The notes: a model not told the origin generated them from the letters alone. 64,000 nucleotides of DNA from Demequina activiva (GCF_016862815.1 NZ_BONR01000001.1:1-64000); one strand, 5' to 3'; positions 53,459 through 61,826 are shown, counted from the stretch's first letter. Made by a program: numbers and translations.

Positions 53459-54577
53459 CTAGCGTCGCCTGGCCACCTGGACCGCCTGCGCATCGGCCGG
53501 CTCCGGCTGATGCTCGTCGATCCACGCGTCCACCCGCTCCCACCAGCCGTAGAGCCAGGCCTCGCGCTCGTCGCGCCCCTCGGGGATCTCGTCGGCGTCC
53601 GCGAGCCAGCCCTTGATGGTGATCCTCTTGTCCACGGGGAGCTCGCGCCAGATGTCCCGCACCGTGGACAGCCGCTCGAGGCCGGTGTGCGCGAGCATCA
53701 CCACGGCGGCGTCGGGGCACGCCTCCATCGCCGCCAGCACCCCGCCGGCGTGCGGTGGCATCACGTGCGGCATGGCCTCGGCGCGCTCGGCGAGCTCGTG
53801 GTGACCCCTGCGACGCAGCTCGTCGATGCGGCGCTCGCGGCGCTTGGGCGTGGCATTGCCGCCCTCCGGGAAGATCAGCAGCGCGTCGTTCTCGTCCAGC
53901 CCGGCGGCGAGCTCACCCACCGACGCCGAGCCGCCCGGCGCACCGGGCTTGCGACGCCGGCGGGAGGACACGAAGCGGGTGGGCAGTCGGTTGAGCAGCA
54001 CGTCCACAGCCGGGTCCCACTGGAGCGTGTCCTTGAGCACGATCGCAGGCTCGCGGTCGAACCGGTTGATGAGCGACTCCACGATGATGAACGAATCCCC
54101 CGGCCCTGCGTGACGCGACACCACGATGATGGGCCGGCCGGGAGCCATGGCGTCCAGGTCCGCGTCCTCGACGTCGATCTCGAGCCGCAGGATGCGCCGC
54201 GCCCACCGGAACAGCGAGCCGAGCATGACGCCGGCCAGGCGGTAGTGCTCGCGCTCGAAGCGAGGCGAGCGGATCCTCCAGCCGAATCCCGACGCGACCC
54301 ACAGCCCGAACATCCACATCAGCGCCAGCGCGTCCCACATCAGGTACAGGCCGGCCATGAAGAGCACGCGGAGGATCCGCACGCGTCCCGGCAGCGCCCA
54401 GGACACCACGCCGGCGATCACGATGGCGAGCCACAGTGCGGTGGGGGTCCAGAAGAACGCGAGCAGCACGATCAGGGGCGCGAGCACCACGCGGCGCACC
54501 CACACGGGCGGCAGGCCCCAGGAGATCCGGCGCCGGCGCCGGCGCTCGCGCACCTCCTCGGGGCTGGCGCCGCTCAT
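53459..54577 (-). CDS. PlsC-like 1-acylglycerol-phosphate acyltransferase
   Basis: 372 residues. A basic N-terminus is followed by two or three membrane helices, then the acyltransferase core: VVSRHAGPGDSFII (the H-x4-D motif with H and D present), KDTLQWDPAVD, and LLIFPEGGNATPKRR (the EGG/T phosphate loop). It is longer than PlsC of E. coli. It overlaps the patatin gene by 4 bp (ATGA), so a lipase and an acyltransferase are made together, which suggests phospholipid remodelling. Confidence 0.86.
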   Translation of the reverse strand: MSGASPEEVRERRRRRRISWGLPPVWVRRVVLAPLIVLLAFFWTPTALWLAIVIAGVVSWALPGRVRILRVLFMAGLYLMWDALALMWMFGLWVASGFGWRIRSPRFEREHYRLAGVMLGSLFRWARRILRLEIDVEDADLDAMAPGRPIIVVSRHAGPGDSFIIVESLINRFDREPAIVLKDTLQWDPAVDVLLNRLPTRFVSSRRRRKPGAPGGSASVGELAAGLDENDALLIFPEGGNATPKRRERRIDELRRRGHHELAERAEAMPHVMPPHAGGVLAAMEACPDAAVVMLAHTGLERLSTVRDIWRELPVDKRITIKGWLADADEIPEGRDEREAWLYGWWERVDAWIDEHQPEPADAQAVQVARRR

Positions 54578-55419
54578 GCGTCGCTCCCCGTGCGGCCGGT
54601 GCGGGCCCCGCCCAGGTATGCCATCGACGCCTCGTACGCCGCCTGGATGCGCGCGTGCGTCAGGTCCATGCGGCGGTACGAGCTGAGCTTCGAGTCGCCG
54701 GGCTGCTTGCCGCCGTACGGGAGGATGTGGACGTCCACGTGGTCGGGGACGGCGGCCAGGTCCCGCGCGAAGCGGTGGCGGCGGGCGATCTCGAAGGCCA
54801 CGCGTCCCACCTCCGATGGCTTGGCGGGAACCTCGAGAGGCTCCTCGATGCGACCCACCTGCAGCACGTAGACCTCCGTCGCGCCGCGGTCGATCGCCTC
54901 GCCCAGCGGGATGGAGTTGACCACGCCGCCGTCGATGAAGTGCTCGTCGCCGATGCGCGTGGGAGGCAGGGCCGCCGGCACGGAGGCACTGGCGATGACC
55001 GCGTCCACGATCGGACCCGAGTCGAACCAATGCTCGGCGGCGCGCTCGATGCTCGCCGCGCACACCGCCAGCGGCACGGCGAGGTCCTCGAAGCGGGCGC
55101 CGGCACCCAGGATCTCGTCGATCAGCTCGCGCAGCGGGGCGGGGTCGTTGAGGTGGGTCCTGGACCTCGCGAGCCGGCGCAGCTGGCGCGGCCAGGACTC
55201 GCCGTAGATGACCGATGCGGTGGGCGAGGCCCAGGCGCGCTCGAGCGTGTCGACCACGCGGATGGACGGATCGCTGGCGATCGCGGCGCCGTTGATCGCG
55301 CCGATGCTCGTGCCCACCACCAGGTCTGGCGTCACCCCGGTCTCGAACAGGGCTCGCAGCATCCCCACCTCGACGGCGCCGCGGACGCCGCCACCTCCCA
55401 GCACGAACGCCACTGTCAT
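54574..55419 (-). CDS. Patatin-like phospholipase
   Basis: 281 residues. The oxyanion hole is LGGGGVRGAVEVG, the nucleophile is Ser38 in GTSIGA and the catalytic Asp163 is in FIDGGVV, so the Ser-Asp dyad is intact. No signal peptide; it acts on cytoplasmic-face lipids. It is first in the operon with the PlsC-like gene. TAGCCT ends 6 nt before its ATG. Confidence 0.92.
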   Translation of the reverse strand: MTVAFVLGGGGVRGAVEVGMLRALFETGVTPDLVVGTSIGAINGAAIASDPSIRVVDTLERAWASPTASVIYGESWPRQLRRLARSRTHLNDPAPLRELIDEILGAGARFEDLAVPLAVCAASIERAAEHWFDSGPIVDAVIASASVPAALPPTRIGDEHFIDGGVVNSIPLGEAIDRGATEVYVLQVGRIEEPLEVPAKPSEVGRVAFEIARRHRFARDLAAVPDHVDVHILPYGGKQPGDSKLSSYRRMDLTHARIQAAYEASMAYLGGARTGRTGSDA

Positions 55420-55425
55420 GGCACC

Positions 55426-55431
55426 AGGCTA
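55426..55431 (-). promoter_or_regulatory. -10 element TAGCCT, leaderless patatin start
   Basis: TAGCCT on the minus strand with 6 nt to the ATG at 55419. Confidence 0.5.
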
Positions 55432-55485
55432 GTGGCGCCGCCCTCGCGGGGCGGGGCGCGCATCGGCCGTCCTGGGAGAGCGGAC

Positions 55486-55512
55486 CCAACCCTGGGGCCC
55501 TCCGCGCCGAAC
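55486..55512 (+). promoter_or_regulatory. SigK-type promoter of dipZ
   Basis: CCAACC (55486-55491), 15 nt, CCGAAC (55507-55512), then 7 nt to the dipZ ATG. The same pattern precedes lipoprotein 2. It resembles the promoter I recall for mycobacterial SigK (CCATCC and CCGAAT), and the mRNA would be leaderless. Confidence 0.6.
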
Positions 55513-55519
55513 ACTCACC

Positions 55520-57223
55520 ATGATCACCCTCGCCATCGTGGGCCTCGTGTCCGGCATCATCACGGCCATCAGCCCCTGCGTCCTGCCGGTGCTGCCGGCG
55601 ATCCTGACCAGCTCGATCCAGGACGGCGCCACGTCGCGGCGGCGTCCCATCGTGGTGGTGGCGGGACTCGTCACCAGCTTCGCGTTCTTCACGCTCCTGG
55701 GCGGGCTGCTGCTGAGCTCGCTGGGCCTGCCGGACGATCTGCTGCGCTGGGCGGGCATCGTGATCCTCGCGATCGTGGGACTGGGGCTGGCGATCCCGCC
55801 GCTGGGCGAGCTCCTGCAGCGGCCGTTCGAGCGCATCCGCCCGCTCAAGATGGACAGGGACGGCAACGGCTACGTGATGGGCCTCGCGCTGGGACTGGTG
55901 TTCGTGCCGTGCGCCGGACCCATCCTCGCGTCCATCACGGTGCTCGCGGCGACCAACGGCATCAGCTGGGGTCTCGTGGCGCTCACGGTGTCGTTCAGCC
56001 TGGGCATCGCGGTGCCGCTGCTCGCGTTCGGACTCGCGGGTCAGGCCATGGGAAGCCGCATCAAGGCGGTGCGCACACGCCTCCAGGGCATCCGGATCGC
56101 GTCCGGCGTGATCCTCATCGCGACCGCGGTGGTGGTGGCGACCAACGTTGCGGAGCCGCTCCAGCGCTGGGTGCCGTCGACCCTGGCGAGCATCCAGGAG
56201 ACCATCGAGGACAACGACAGCGTGCGCGACGAGCTCGACGTGCTCACCGGGCGGGAGGAGGCCCAGCCCGCCTCGGGAGACGCGCTCACGTTCGACCAGT
56301 GCGAGGAGGGGCCGCCGGACCAGCTGCAGAACTGTGGCCCTGCGCGTGACCTGCCCGGGATCCAGGAGTGGCTCAACACGCCTGAGGGCCAGGCCCTCGA
56401 CATCGACGAGCTCACCGCGGACGGCGGGGTGGTCCTGATCGACTTCTGGACCTACTCGTGCATCAACTGCCAGCGCACGTTCCCCTACCTGACCGCATGG
56501 GACGAGCGCTACCGCGACGACGGCCTGACGATCATCGGCGTCCACTCCCCCGAGTTCGCGTTCGAGAAGGTCGTGGGCAATGTCGAGGACGCGACCGAGC
56601 GGTACGACATCGAGTACCCGGTGGCGATCGACAACGACTTCGAGACCTGGCGCGAGTGGGACCAGCGGTTCTGGCCCGCGCACTACCTCATCGACCAGGA
56701 GGGCGTGGTGCGCCAGGTGCACTACGGCGAGGGCCGCTACGAGGAGACGGAGATGCTCATCCAGCAGCTGCTCGACGCCGCCCCGCAGGCCGCCGTGGAG
56801 GCGGACACCGGCGGGCACACGCAGGGCCGCACGCCGGAGACCTACCTGGGCTACGGCCGCGTCGCCTACGCCGCCAACCTCGACGACATCCGCACCAACA
56901 CGCCCATCCAGTACTTCTACGACCAGGAGCTTCCCCGCGACCAGTTCGCCTACCAGGGCGAGTGGACCGTCAACGAGGAGCATGCGCTGGCCGGCGAGGA
57001 GGCGCGGCTCGAGCTGTACTTCTACGCCGCGGACGTGCACCTCGTGATGGCGGGCGAGGGCGAGGTCAGGGTGACGCTGCTCAACGACCCCGAGTACGAG
57101 CGCGTGGTCGAGGTGGACGGCACCAGCGACCTCTACGACCTGTTCGTGGGAGAGCCCACGCAGGACATCATGATCCTCGAGTTCACGCCGGGCATCGAGG
57201 CGTATGCCTTCACGTTCGGGTAA
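55520..57223 (+). CDS. dipZ: DipZ-like CcdA-thioredoxin fusion
   Basis: 567 residues. The N-terminal CcdA domain has six membrane helices with one redox Cys in ISPCVLPVLPAIL (Cys20) and one in VFVPCAGPILA (Cys131). An outer TlpA/thioredoxin domain (about 285-430) carries WTYSCINCQR with Cys314 and Cys317. A C-terminal beta domain (about 440-567, QYFYDQELPRDQFAYQGEW) is typical of DipZ. It passes reducing power from the cytoplasm to exported proteins. In M. tuberculosis dipZ belongs to the SigK regulon, and here sigK-rskA follows 0.7 kb downstream. Confidence 0.9.
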   Translation: MITLAIVGLVSGIITAISPCVLPVLPAILTSSIQDGATSRRRPIVVVAGLVTSFAFFTLLGGLLLSSLGLPDDLLRWAGIVILAIVGLGLAIPPLGELLQRPFERIRPLKMDRDGNGYVMGLALGLVFVPCAGPILASITVLAATNGISWGLVALTVSFSLGIAVPLLAFGLAGQAMGSRIKAVRTRLQGIRIASGVILIATAVVVATNVAEPLQRWVPSTLASIQETIEDNDSVRDELDVLTGREEAQPASGDALTFDQCEEGPPDQLQNCGPARDLPGIQEWLNTPEGQALDIDELTADGGVVLIDFWTYSCINCQRTFPYLTAWDERYRDDGLTIIGVHSPEFAFEKVVGNVEDATERYDIEYPVAIDNDFETWREWDQRFWPAHYLIDQEGVVRQVHYGEGRYEETEMLIQQLLDAAPQAAVEADTGGHTQGRTPETYLGYGRVAYAANLDDIRTNTPIQYFYDQELPRDQFAYQGEWTVNEEHALAGEEARLELYFYAADVHLVMAGEGEVRVTLLNDPEYERVVEVDGTSDLYDLFVGEPTQDIMILEFTPGIEAYAFTFG

Positions 57224-57339
57224 AGAGGCTTGACGGAGATTTTGCCCGTCTCGCCAGGCAGAACCGGACAAACCGTGCGTTCATGGACATGACGGGTCAC
57301 GGTGGCCCGTCTCTGTTCACTACCTCAGGAGGAATCCAC

Positions 57340-57489
57340 ATGGATCTTCGCAAGGCAGCAGCAGGTTCTGCGGCCGTCATCCTGGGCGGGGTGCTCCTCG
57401 CCGGGTGCGGCGACTCCGCCGCTGATGACGGCGACGACATGGACTCGACCATGGAGCCCACCATGGAGTCCACGATGGACGCCGGCTAG
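57340..57489 (+). CDS. Tiny Met/acidic-rich lipoprotein 1
   Basis: 49 residues with AGGAGG upstream of the ATG. The lipoprotein signal ends at LLAGC (Cys23). The mature part is only ~27 residues: short acidic runs followed by repeated TMEP/TMES and MD units, with four Met. It shares signal length, lipobox and style with lipoprotein 2 and is surely its paralogue. It lies 117 bp behind dipZ and is closed by a strong hairpin. Function unknown; binding of copper or another soft metal, or acting as an oxidisable Met sink, is a guess. Confidence 0.75.
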   Translation: MDLRKAAAGSAAVILGGVLLAGCGDSAADDGDDMDSTMEPTMESTMDAG

Positions 57490-57515
57490 GCGTTCCTTCC
57501 CTCACCACCGAACAA

Positions 57516-57544
57516 GGGCGGTCGACTGAGCGGGTCGGCCGCCC
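57516..57544 (+). terminator. Hairpin after lipoprotein 1
   Basis: GGGCGGTCGAC (57516-57526) pairs with GTCGGCCGCCC (57534-57544) through 11 pairs with one G-T wobble and a 7-nt loop. No T-tract follows. It separates dipZ-lipoprotein 1 from the lipoprotein 2-sigK unit. Confidence 0.55.
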
Positions 57545-57565
57545 TCACTCATGCCCGGGCCCGAC

Positions 57566-57592
57566 CCATCCGCGCCCGCCATGGTCCCGAAC
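57566..57592 (+). promoter_or_regulatory. SigK-type promoter of lipoprotein 2-sigK-rskA
   Basis: CCATCC (57566-57571), 15 nt, CCGAAC (57587-57592). The spacing is identical to the copy before dipZ. It is about 50 bp before the lipoprotein 2 ATG and would make sigK autoregulated. Confidence 0.6.
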
Positions 57593-57641
57593 CACTCGTG
57601 ACGGGCTCGACCGGGCTCGTCCCACGAATCTGGGAGGAATC

Positions 57642-57905
57642 ATGCCGAAGCTGCGCACCCTGGCCGTCCCGGCCGTCATCCTGTTGTCCGGAACGCTGCT
57701 CGCCGGCTGCGGCGACGACACCGAGCCCGCCTCCGACACCTCCGACGAGATGATGGAGGAGACCATGGAGCCCACCGAGGACGCCATGATGGAGGAGGAC
57801 TCCATGGAGGACGAGGACGCCATGGAGGAGGACTCCATGGAAGAGGAGGACTCCATGGAGGACGACTCGATGGAGGATGAGGACGCCATGGAGGACGAGA
57901 GCTGA
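57642..57905 (+). CDS. Met/Asp/Glu-rich repeat lipoprotein 2
   Basis: 87 residues, GGGAGGA upstream. The lipobox is LLAGC (Cys23). The mature ~65 residues contain almost only Asp, Glu, Met, Ser, Ala and Thr, with eleven Met in units such as DSMEDED and DAMEED. The coding DNA carries a degenerate GAGGACTCCATGG tandem repeat, so copy number may vary by slippage. No folded domain is likely. It is 18 nt before sigK, so it is almost certainly co-expressed with it. Sensor ligand, metal chelator or Met-oxidation target are all open. Confidence 0.78.
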   Translation: MPKLRTLAVPAVILLSGTLLAGCGDDTEPASDTSDEMMEETMEPTEDAMMEEDSMEDEDAMEEDSMEEEDSMEDDSMEDEDAMEDES

Positions 57906-57923
57906 CCGGCCGATACTGACTGC

Positions 57924-58583
57924 ATGAGCCCGAGCGACGACGAGGAGGACCGCATGAGCGCCGAACGCCACCTGCGCGCGGTTCCCGACGCGCGCTCGGG
58001 CGATGCGGTCGCCGGCGCTGAGCCAGGGCCCGCCCCGGACCTCACCGACCTGCTGGAGCGGACCGCGCGCGGCGATGGCGGCGCATACGAGCAGCTCTAC
58101 GGGCTCGTCGCCGGGTCCGTGTTCGGCCTCGCACTGCGCATCGTCCGCGATCGCGACATGGCCGAGGACATCGCCCAGGAGGCGCTGGTCGAGGTGTGGC
58201 ACCGCGCCGCGCGCTTCGACGCGGGCCTGGGCAGCGCGCGCTCGTGGATCCTCACGATCGCGCACCGCCGGGCCGTGGACCGGGTGCGCTCGGAGCAGGC
58301 CCACACCACCCGCATGCACACCCATGGCGTGCGCGAGGAGGCGGCCCCCGCGGAGCAGGACTCGGTGGTCGACACGCTGTATCAGGAGTGGGAGGCCAGT
58401 CGCGTGCGCGCCGGCATGCAGGCCCTCACGGAACGCCAGCGCGAGGCGCTCGAGCTGTGCTACTTCAAGGGCTTCACCCACCGTGAGGCCGCCCAGGCGC
58501 TGGACGTGCCGCTGGGCACCGCGAAGGCCCGCATCCGCGATGGCCTGATCAAGCTGCGAGACGCGATGGGAGCAGAGCGATGA
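57924..58583 (+). CDS. sigK: ECF sigma factor SigK-like
   Basis: 219 residues (a later ATG at 57954 is possible). Region 2 is AYEQLYGLVAGSVFGLALRIVRDRDMAEDIAQEALVEVW, and region 4 (about 160-210) is LTERQREALELCYFKGFTHREAAQALDVPLGTAKARIRDGL. It belongs to the SigK group (ECF19), which controls dipZ and secreted proteins in mycobacteria. It overlaps rskA by ATGA. The promoter pattern upstream suggests positive autoregulation. Confidence 0.88.
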   Translation: MSPSDDEEDRMSAERHLRAVPDARSGDAVAGAEPGPAPDLTDLLERTARGDGGAYEQLYGLVAGSVFGLALRIVRDRDMAEDIAQEALVEVWHRAARFDAGLGSARSWILTIAHRRAVDRVRSEQAHTTRMHTHGVREEAAPAEQDSVVDTLYQEWEASRVRAGMQALTERQREALELCYFKGFTHREAAQALDVPLGTAKARIRDGLIKLRDAMGAER

Positions 58584-59416
58584 CCGACTCGATCCACTCC
58601 CTGGTGCCCGCGTACGCCGTCGACGCGCTCGAGCCCGACGAGCGCGCCATGGTGGAGCGTCACCTGCGCGAGTGCACGGACTGCCGCGAGGACCTGGCCG
58701 CGTTCCGCGCCGCGACCGCGGCGCTGGCCGACGCCGAGGCCGCCGCTCCCCCGCTGTCGCTGCGCTCCCGCGTGATGGCCGAGGTGGCGCGCACGTCTCA
58801 GCTCACGCCGGACGCCGCTGAGGCGCCCAGCACCGATCCCATTCGCGTCGCCGCCACGTTCGACTCCCCCGGCGGCGCCGGCCACGAGGAGGGCTCGAGC
58901 GCTGCCGCGGCCGCGCACGCGAGGGACGACGACCTCGCCGGTCGCCGTGACCGCCGCGGCGTGCGCCGCTGGATGCCTGCCCTGGCGGGAGCGGCCGCGA
59001 CGGTGGCCGTGGCCGCCGTGGGTCTGGGCATGGCTGGAGCGTTCTCCGCGGACGATGCCGCGACCGAGGTCGCGCTCGAGAAGGACGTGATGATGGTGAC
59101 GTCCGCCCCTGACGCGACCAGCATGGACGTGGACCTCGGCAATGGGCACCTCGTGAAGTCCGACCGCATGGACGCGTTCGTCCTCATGGGCGCCGCCGCT
59201 CCGATGCCGGACAAGGGCACCGAGTATCAGCTGTGGCTGATCATGGAGGACGGCAGCAAGGTGGCCGGCCCCACGTTCATGCCCGAGGACGACGGCGAGT
59301 ACATGACCGTGATGCACGGCGACATGGACGGCGTCGTGGCCGTCGCCGTCACGTGCGAGCCCCCGGGCGGGTCCGACGAGCCCACCACCGAGGCGGTCTC
59401 CGAGGTGATCCTCTAG
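58580..59416 (+). CDS. rskA: Anti-sigma-K factor RskA-like
   Basis: 278 residues. The N-terminal zinc anti-sigma domain has His28-x3-Cys32-x2-Cys35 (VERHLRECTDC). One membrane helix is near 132-157, and the outer part is an RskA C-terminal domain (TEYQLWLIMEDGSKVAGPTFMPEDDGEY) unusually rich in Met (about ten). It should hold SigK at the membrane until the outer domain senses a signal and proteolysis follows. The Met richness parallels the two lipoproteins. The TAG stop overlaps the next convergent gene in CTAG. Confidence 0.88.
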   Translation: MTDSIHSLVPAYAVDALEPDERAMVERHLRECTDCREDLAAFRAATAALADAEAAAPPLSLRSRVMAEVARTSQLTPDAAEAPSTDPIRVAATFDSPGGAGHEEGSSAAAAAHARDDDLAGRRDRRGVRRWMPALAGAAATVAVAAVGLGMAGAFSADDAATEVALEKDVMMVTSAPDATSMDVDLGNGHLVKSDRMDAFVLMGAAAPMPDKGTEYQLWLIMEDGSKVAGPTFMPEDDGEYMTVMHGDMDGVVAVAVTCEPPGGSDEPTTEAVSEVIL

Positions 59417-61737
59417 CGGCCTGTCGCCCGGCGCCACCACTGACGCGGGCGGCTTCCCGGCGCGCCCTTGGCATCCGTGCCGCGCGACCGTGCAGGCGCG
59501 CGCATGCCCCGCTGGCTCTCGCCGCTGAGCTCGTTGAGCGCCGCCTGATACTCCGGGCTGTAGTGGTAGGACGAGTGCGTGAGCACGTGCGCGACGCCCC
59601 GCGGCGGCACGTGACCCACGAGCCGGCTCGAGCCGCCGATCGCGCCGATGGGGTGGCCGAGCGGATCGGTCTCGCGGTACAGCTGGATCCACCGTCCGGG
59701 GTTGGCGGCGTCGAGCGAGGCGAGGCGGTCGTCGTCGAACAGGTGCGGGAACAGCTGCTGGTAGTGCGCGGCGAGCAGGTTGCCATAGCTGAGGAACCGC
59801 AGCGAGGCGCCTGGGACCTCGGCGTTGGCGAGCACGCGCCGCATCACGGGGAAGCCGAGCACCGCGCCCTGGCTGTGGCAGCTGAGGACGATGGTGTGGC
59901 TGGGGTGGTCCTCATGGAGGTGGCGCAGCCGCGTCTCGAGCGCCGGGATCGCGGTCTCGCTGTAGGGCGGCGGCGCCCACGGGTGGTAGAGCCGTGGCCA
60001 GAAGTTGGTGAGGTCCCACAGCACGCCCACGCCGCGGCGCGACTCGCGGTTGCCGGACGCGGAGAACACGAAGTACAGCACCGCGATCGCCGGCAGGAAC
60101 AGCGCCGCCACCACAGCGACCAGCGTGAACGAGGTGGCGGCCACCCACGGATGGTCCACCCCCGCCGTGCCGCCCAGCTCCGTGTCGAGGCGGGCCCACG
60201 CAAGCACGTCGATGCGGCCGCGCTCCAGCAGCCAGGCGAGTCCCACCAGCGCCGCGACCGCGACGGCGACGCCCGCCAGCGCGAGCGGGCGGCCGCGACA
60301 GATCCGCACCACCAGGTACGCCACGAACAGCCAGCCGAAGGCACCCAGCACCAGCCGTGGCTCCGTGAGGAGCTGGCCGACGCGCTGCGCCCACCCGACG
60401 TCTGGGAGCCCCATCCGCAGCAGCTCCGCGGCGACCAGCAGCAGGGCCGCGGCGAGCAGGCCCAGGCCCGCGCGGCGCAGCTCGACCGGGGCGTGCGCGA
60501 CGGCGGCCCGGATGCGACGCGCGGAGTCGACGCCCCGCTCGCCGCCGGGTGCGAGCGGCCGCACCTGGCCGACGATCCGGCCGGCGGTCCACAGCACCGC
60601 GCACGTGAGCACCACTGCCGAGTAGTCGATGAAGTGGAACATCCTCTCCGGCTCGGGGTCCGTCACGAACGCCTGGGGCGAGCGGTCCGAGGCGAGCGCG
60701 AGCATGCCGTAGGACAGCGCCCCGAAGGCCGAGTACGACATGAAGAACCCGAGCGTCGCGAAGGCTGGGGAGAACCCGGCAGCCTCGCGCACCGGCATGC
60801 GCGTCTCCGCCAGCAGCGCGACCGCGAGCAGCGTGGCCGCCGCTGCGGCGAGGACGAAGTGCGTGACGGTCAGCCCGTCGGCGGCCGCGAGAGCGCTGTC
60901 GCGCAGGCCGGCGGCGATCATGGCCACCACCACGGACAGCGCGCCCAGCGCTGCGGACGCGGCGCCCGTCCAGCGCGAGCGGTCCGGCCCCGTGTCCTCG
61001 GTCGCGAGCACCGCAAGGATGCCCAGCGACGCCGCCACCACGGCGAGGGCCAGCGGCGCGATGCCCCACGCATCGGCGGTCGCGAGGTTCCCCGTGACCA
61101 CCCAGCCCAGCGCGGCGACGGCGGCGAGGCCCACGCCGAGGTGCGCGAGCCCCAGCGAGCGCAGCGACTTCGCGCGGCCCCAGGGGTCGTCGTGCTCGTC
61201 GCGATCGTCGGGGGCGCCGCCCAGCTTCGCCAGCAGGTGCAGACCCAACGGCGCCAACGCTGCCAGACCTACCACGGCGACGCCGCGGCCCGAGGCGAGA
61301 GGCGCATCGGCCGTCATCGCCCCCAGCACGGAGGCGGCGGCCTGCACCGCGATCGCCGAGAGCAGCACGGTCGCCACGACCGTCACCAGCCGGATCGCCG
61401 CATCGCGCCACGCCTGCGCGGCGCCCTCGCGGGTCTGGATCGAGTGGGTGGGCTTCATCCATCCGGCCACGTTCACCAGCGCGAGCGGCGCGAGGAACAG
61501 CCACAGGGCCGTGAGGCGCCGACGCGAGGTGAGGCCGCCCCAGCTGAACGCCTCCGCGATGCCGCCGGTGTGGCCCGCGTCATGCGAGCGGTAGAAGCCA
61601 GCGTCCGCGTCGCCCTCCACGCGAACGGGGAACGCGCCCAGGAGCACCTGCGGAGGCGTGCCGGAGACACCGTGCACCCGCAGCTCGATGGTGCGGTCCG
61701 GAACCCGGGTCCGCACCAGCTCCTCGACCGGCTCCAT
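59413..61737 (-). CDS. Large membrane protein with split alpha/beta-hydrolase domain
   Basis: 774 residues from ATG 61737. The N-terminal stretch ELRVHGVSGTPPQVLLG looks like the first strand and HG oxyanion turn of an alpha/beta hydrolase. About 13 membrane helices follow (roughly residues 70-580). The nucleophile elbow VLSCHSQGAVLGFPVMRRV, with Ser622, comes only after them. Thus the hydrolase fold seems interrupted by a whole membrane domain. Similar large proteins occur in actinobacteria without a known role; a lipid or cell-wall ester substrate is plausible. TACGTT stands 7 nt before the ATG. Confidence 0.75.
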   Translation of the reverse strand: MEPVEELVRTRVPDRTIELRVHGVSGTPPQVLLGAFPVRVEGDADAGFYRSHDAGHTGGIAEAFSWGGLTSRRRLTALWLFLAPLALVNVAGWMKPTHSIQTREGAAQAWRDAAIRLVTVVATVLLSAIAVQAAASVLGAMTADAPLASGRGVAVVGLAALAPLGLHLLAKLGGAPDDRDEHDDPWGRAKSLRSLGLAHLGVGLAAVAALGWVVTGNLATADAWGIAPLALAVVAASLGILAVLATEDTGPDRSRWTGAASAALGALSVVVAMIAAGLRDSALAAADGLTVTHFVLAAAAATLLAVALLAETRMPVREAAGFSPAFATLGFFMSYSAFGALSYGMLALASDRSPQAFVTDPEPERMFHFIDYSAVVLTCAVLWTAGRIVGQVRPLAPGGERGVDSARRIRAAVAHAPVELRRAGLGLLAAALLLVAAELLRMGLPDVGWAQRVGQLLTEPRLVLGAFGWLFVAYLVVRICRGRPLALAGVAVAVAALVGLAWLLERGRIDVLAWARLDTELGGTAGVDHPWVAATSFTLVAVVAALFLPAIAVLYFVFSASGNRESRRGVGVLWDLTNFWPRLYHPWAPPPYSETAIPALETRLRHLHEDHPSHTIVLSCHSQGAVLGFPVMRRVLANAEVPGASLRFLSYGNLLAAHYQQLFPHLFDDDRLASLDAANPGRWIQLYRETDPLGHPIGAIGGSSRLVGHVPPRGVAHVLTHSSYHYSPEYQAALNELSGESQRGMRAPARSRGTDAKGAPGSRPRQWWRRATGR

Positions 61738-61744
61738 GCTCGCG

Positions 61745-61750
61745 AACGTA
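61745..61750 (-). promoter_or_regulatory. -10 element TACGTT, leaderless start
   Basis: TACGTT on the minus strand with 7 nt to the ATG at 61737. Confidence 0.4.
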
Positions 61751-61826
61751 CACCCGGGCACCGACGGATGCGCTGGCGGCAGCCTTCCACCGTGCACGCA
61801 GGCCCCGGCCGTCGCACACTGGAGAC

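Noticed and set aside
53459-57271. Very long minus-strand open frame (about 1270 codons) covering the antisense of dipZ
   Set aside because: Only its last 372 codons (from 54577) are a real PlsC-like protein. The rest is Arg/Ala/His-rich antisense of patatin's and dipZ's strands, typical of high-GC shadow frames.
57224-57339. Third SigK-type promoter before lipoprotein 1
   Set aside because: No CCAWCC-N15-CCGAAC pattern is found there; lipoprotein 1 is more likely read from the dipZ promoter. Only a weak 6-bp hairpin (57291-57311) is present.
57770-57905. CRISPR-like or satellite repeat in lipoprotein 2
   Set aside because: Units are short, degenerate, in frame and codon-based; there are no spacers of even length and no cas genes.
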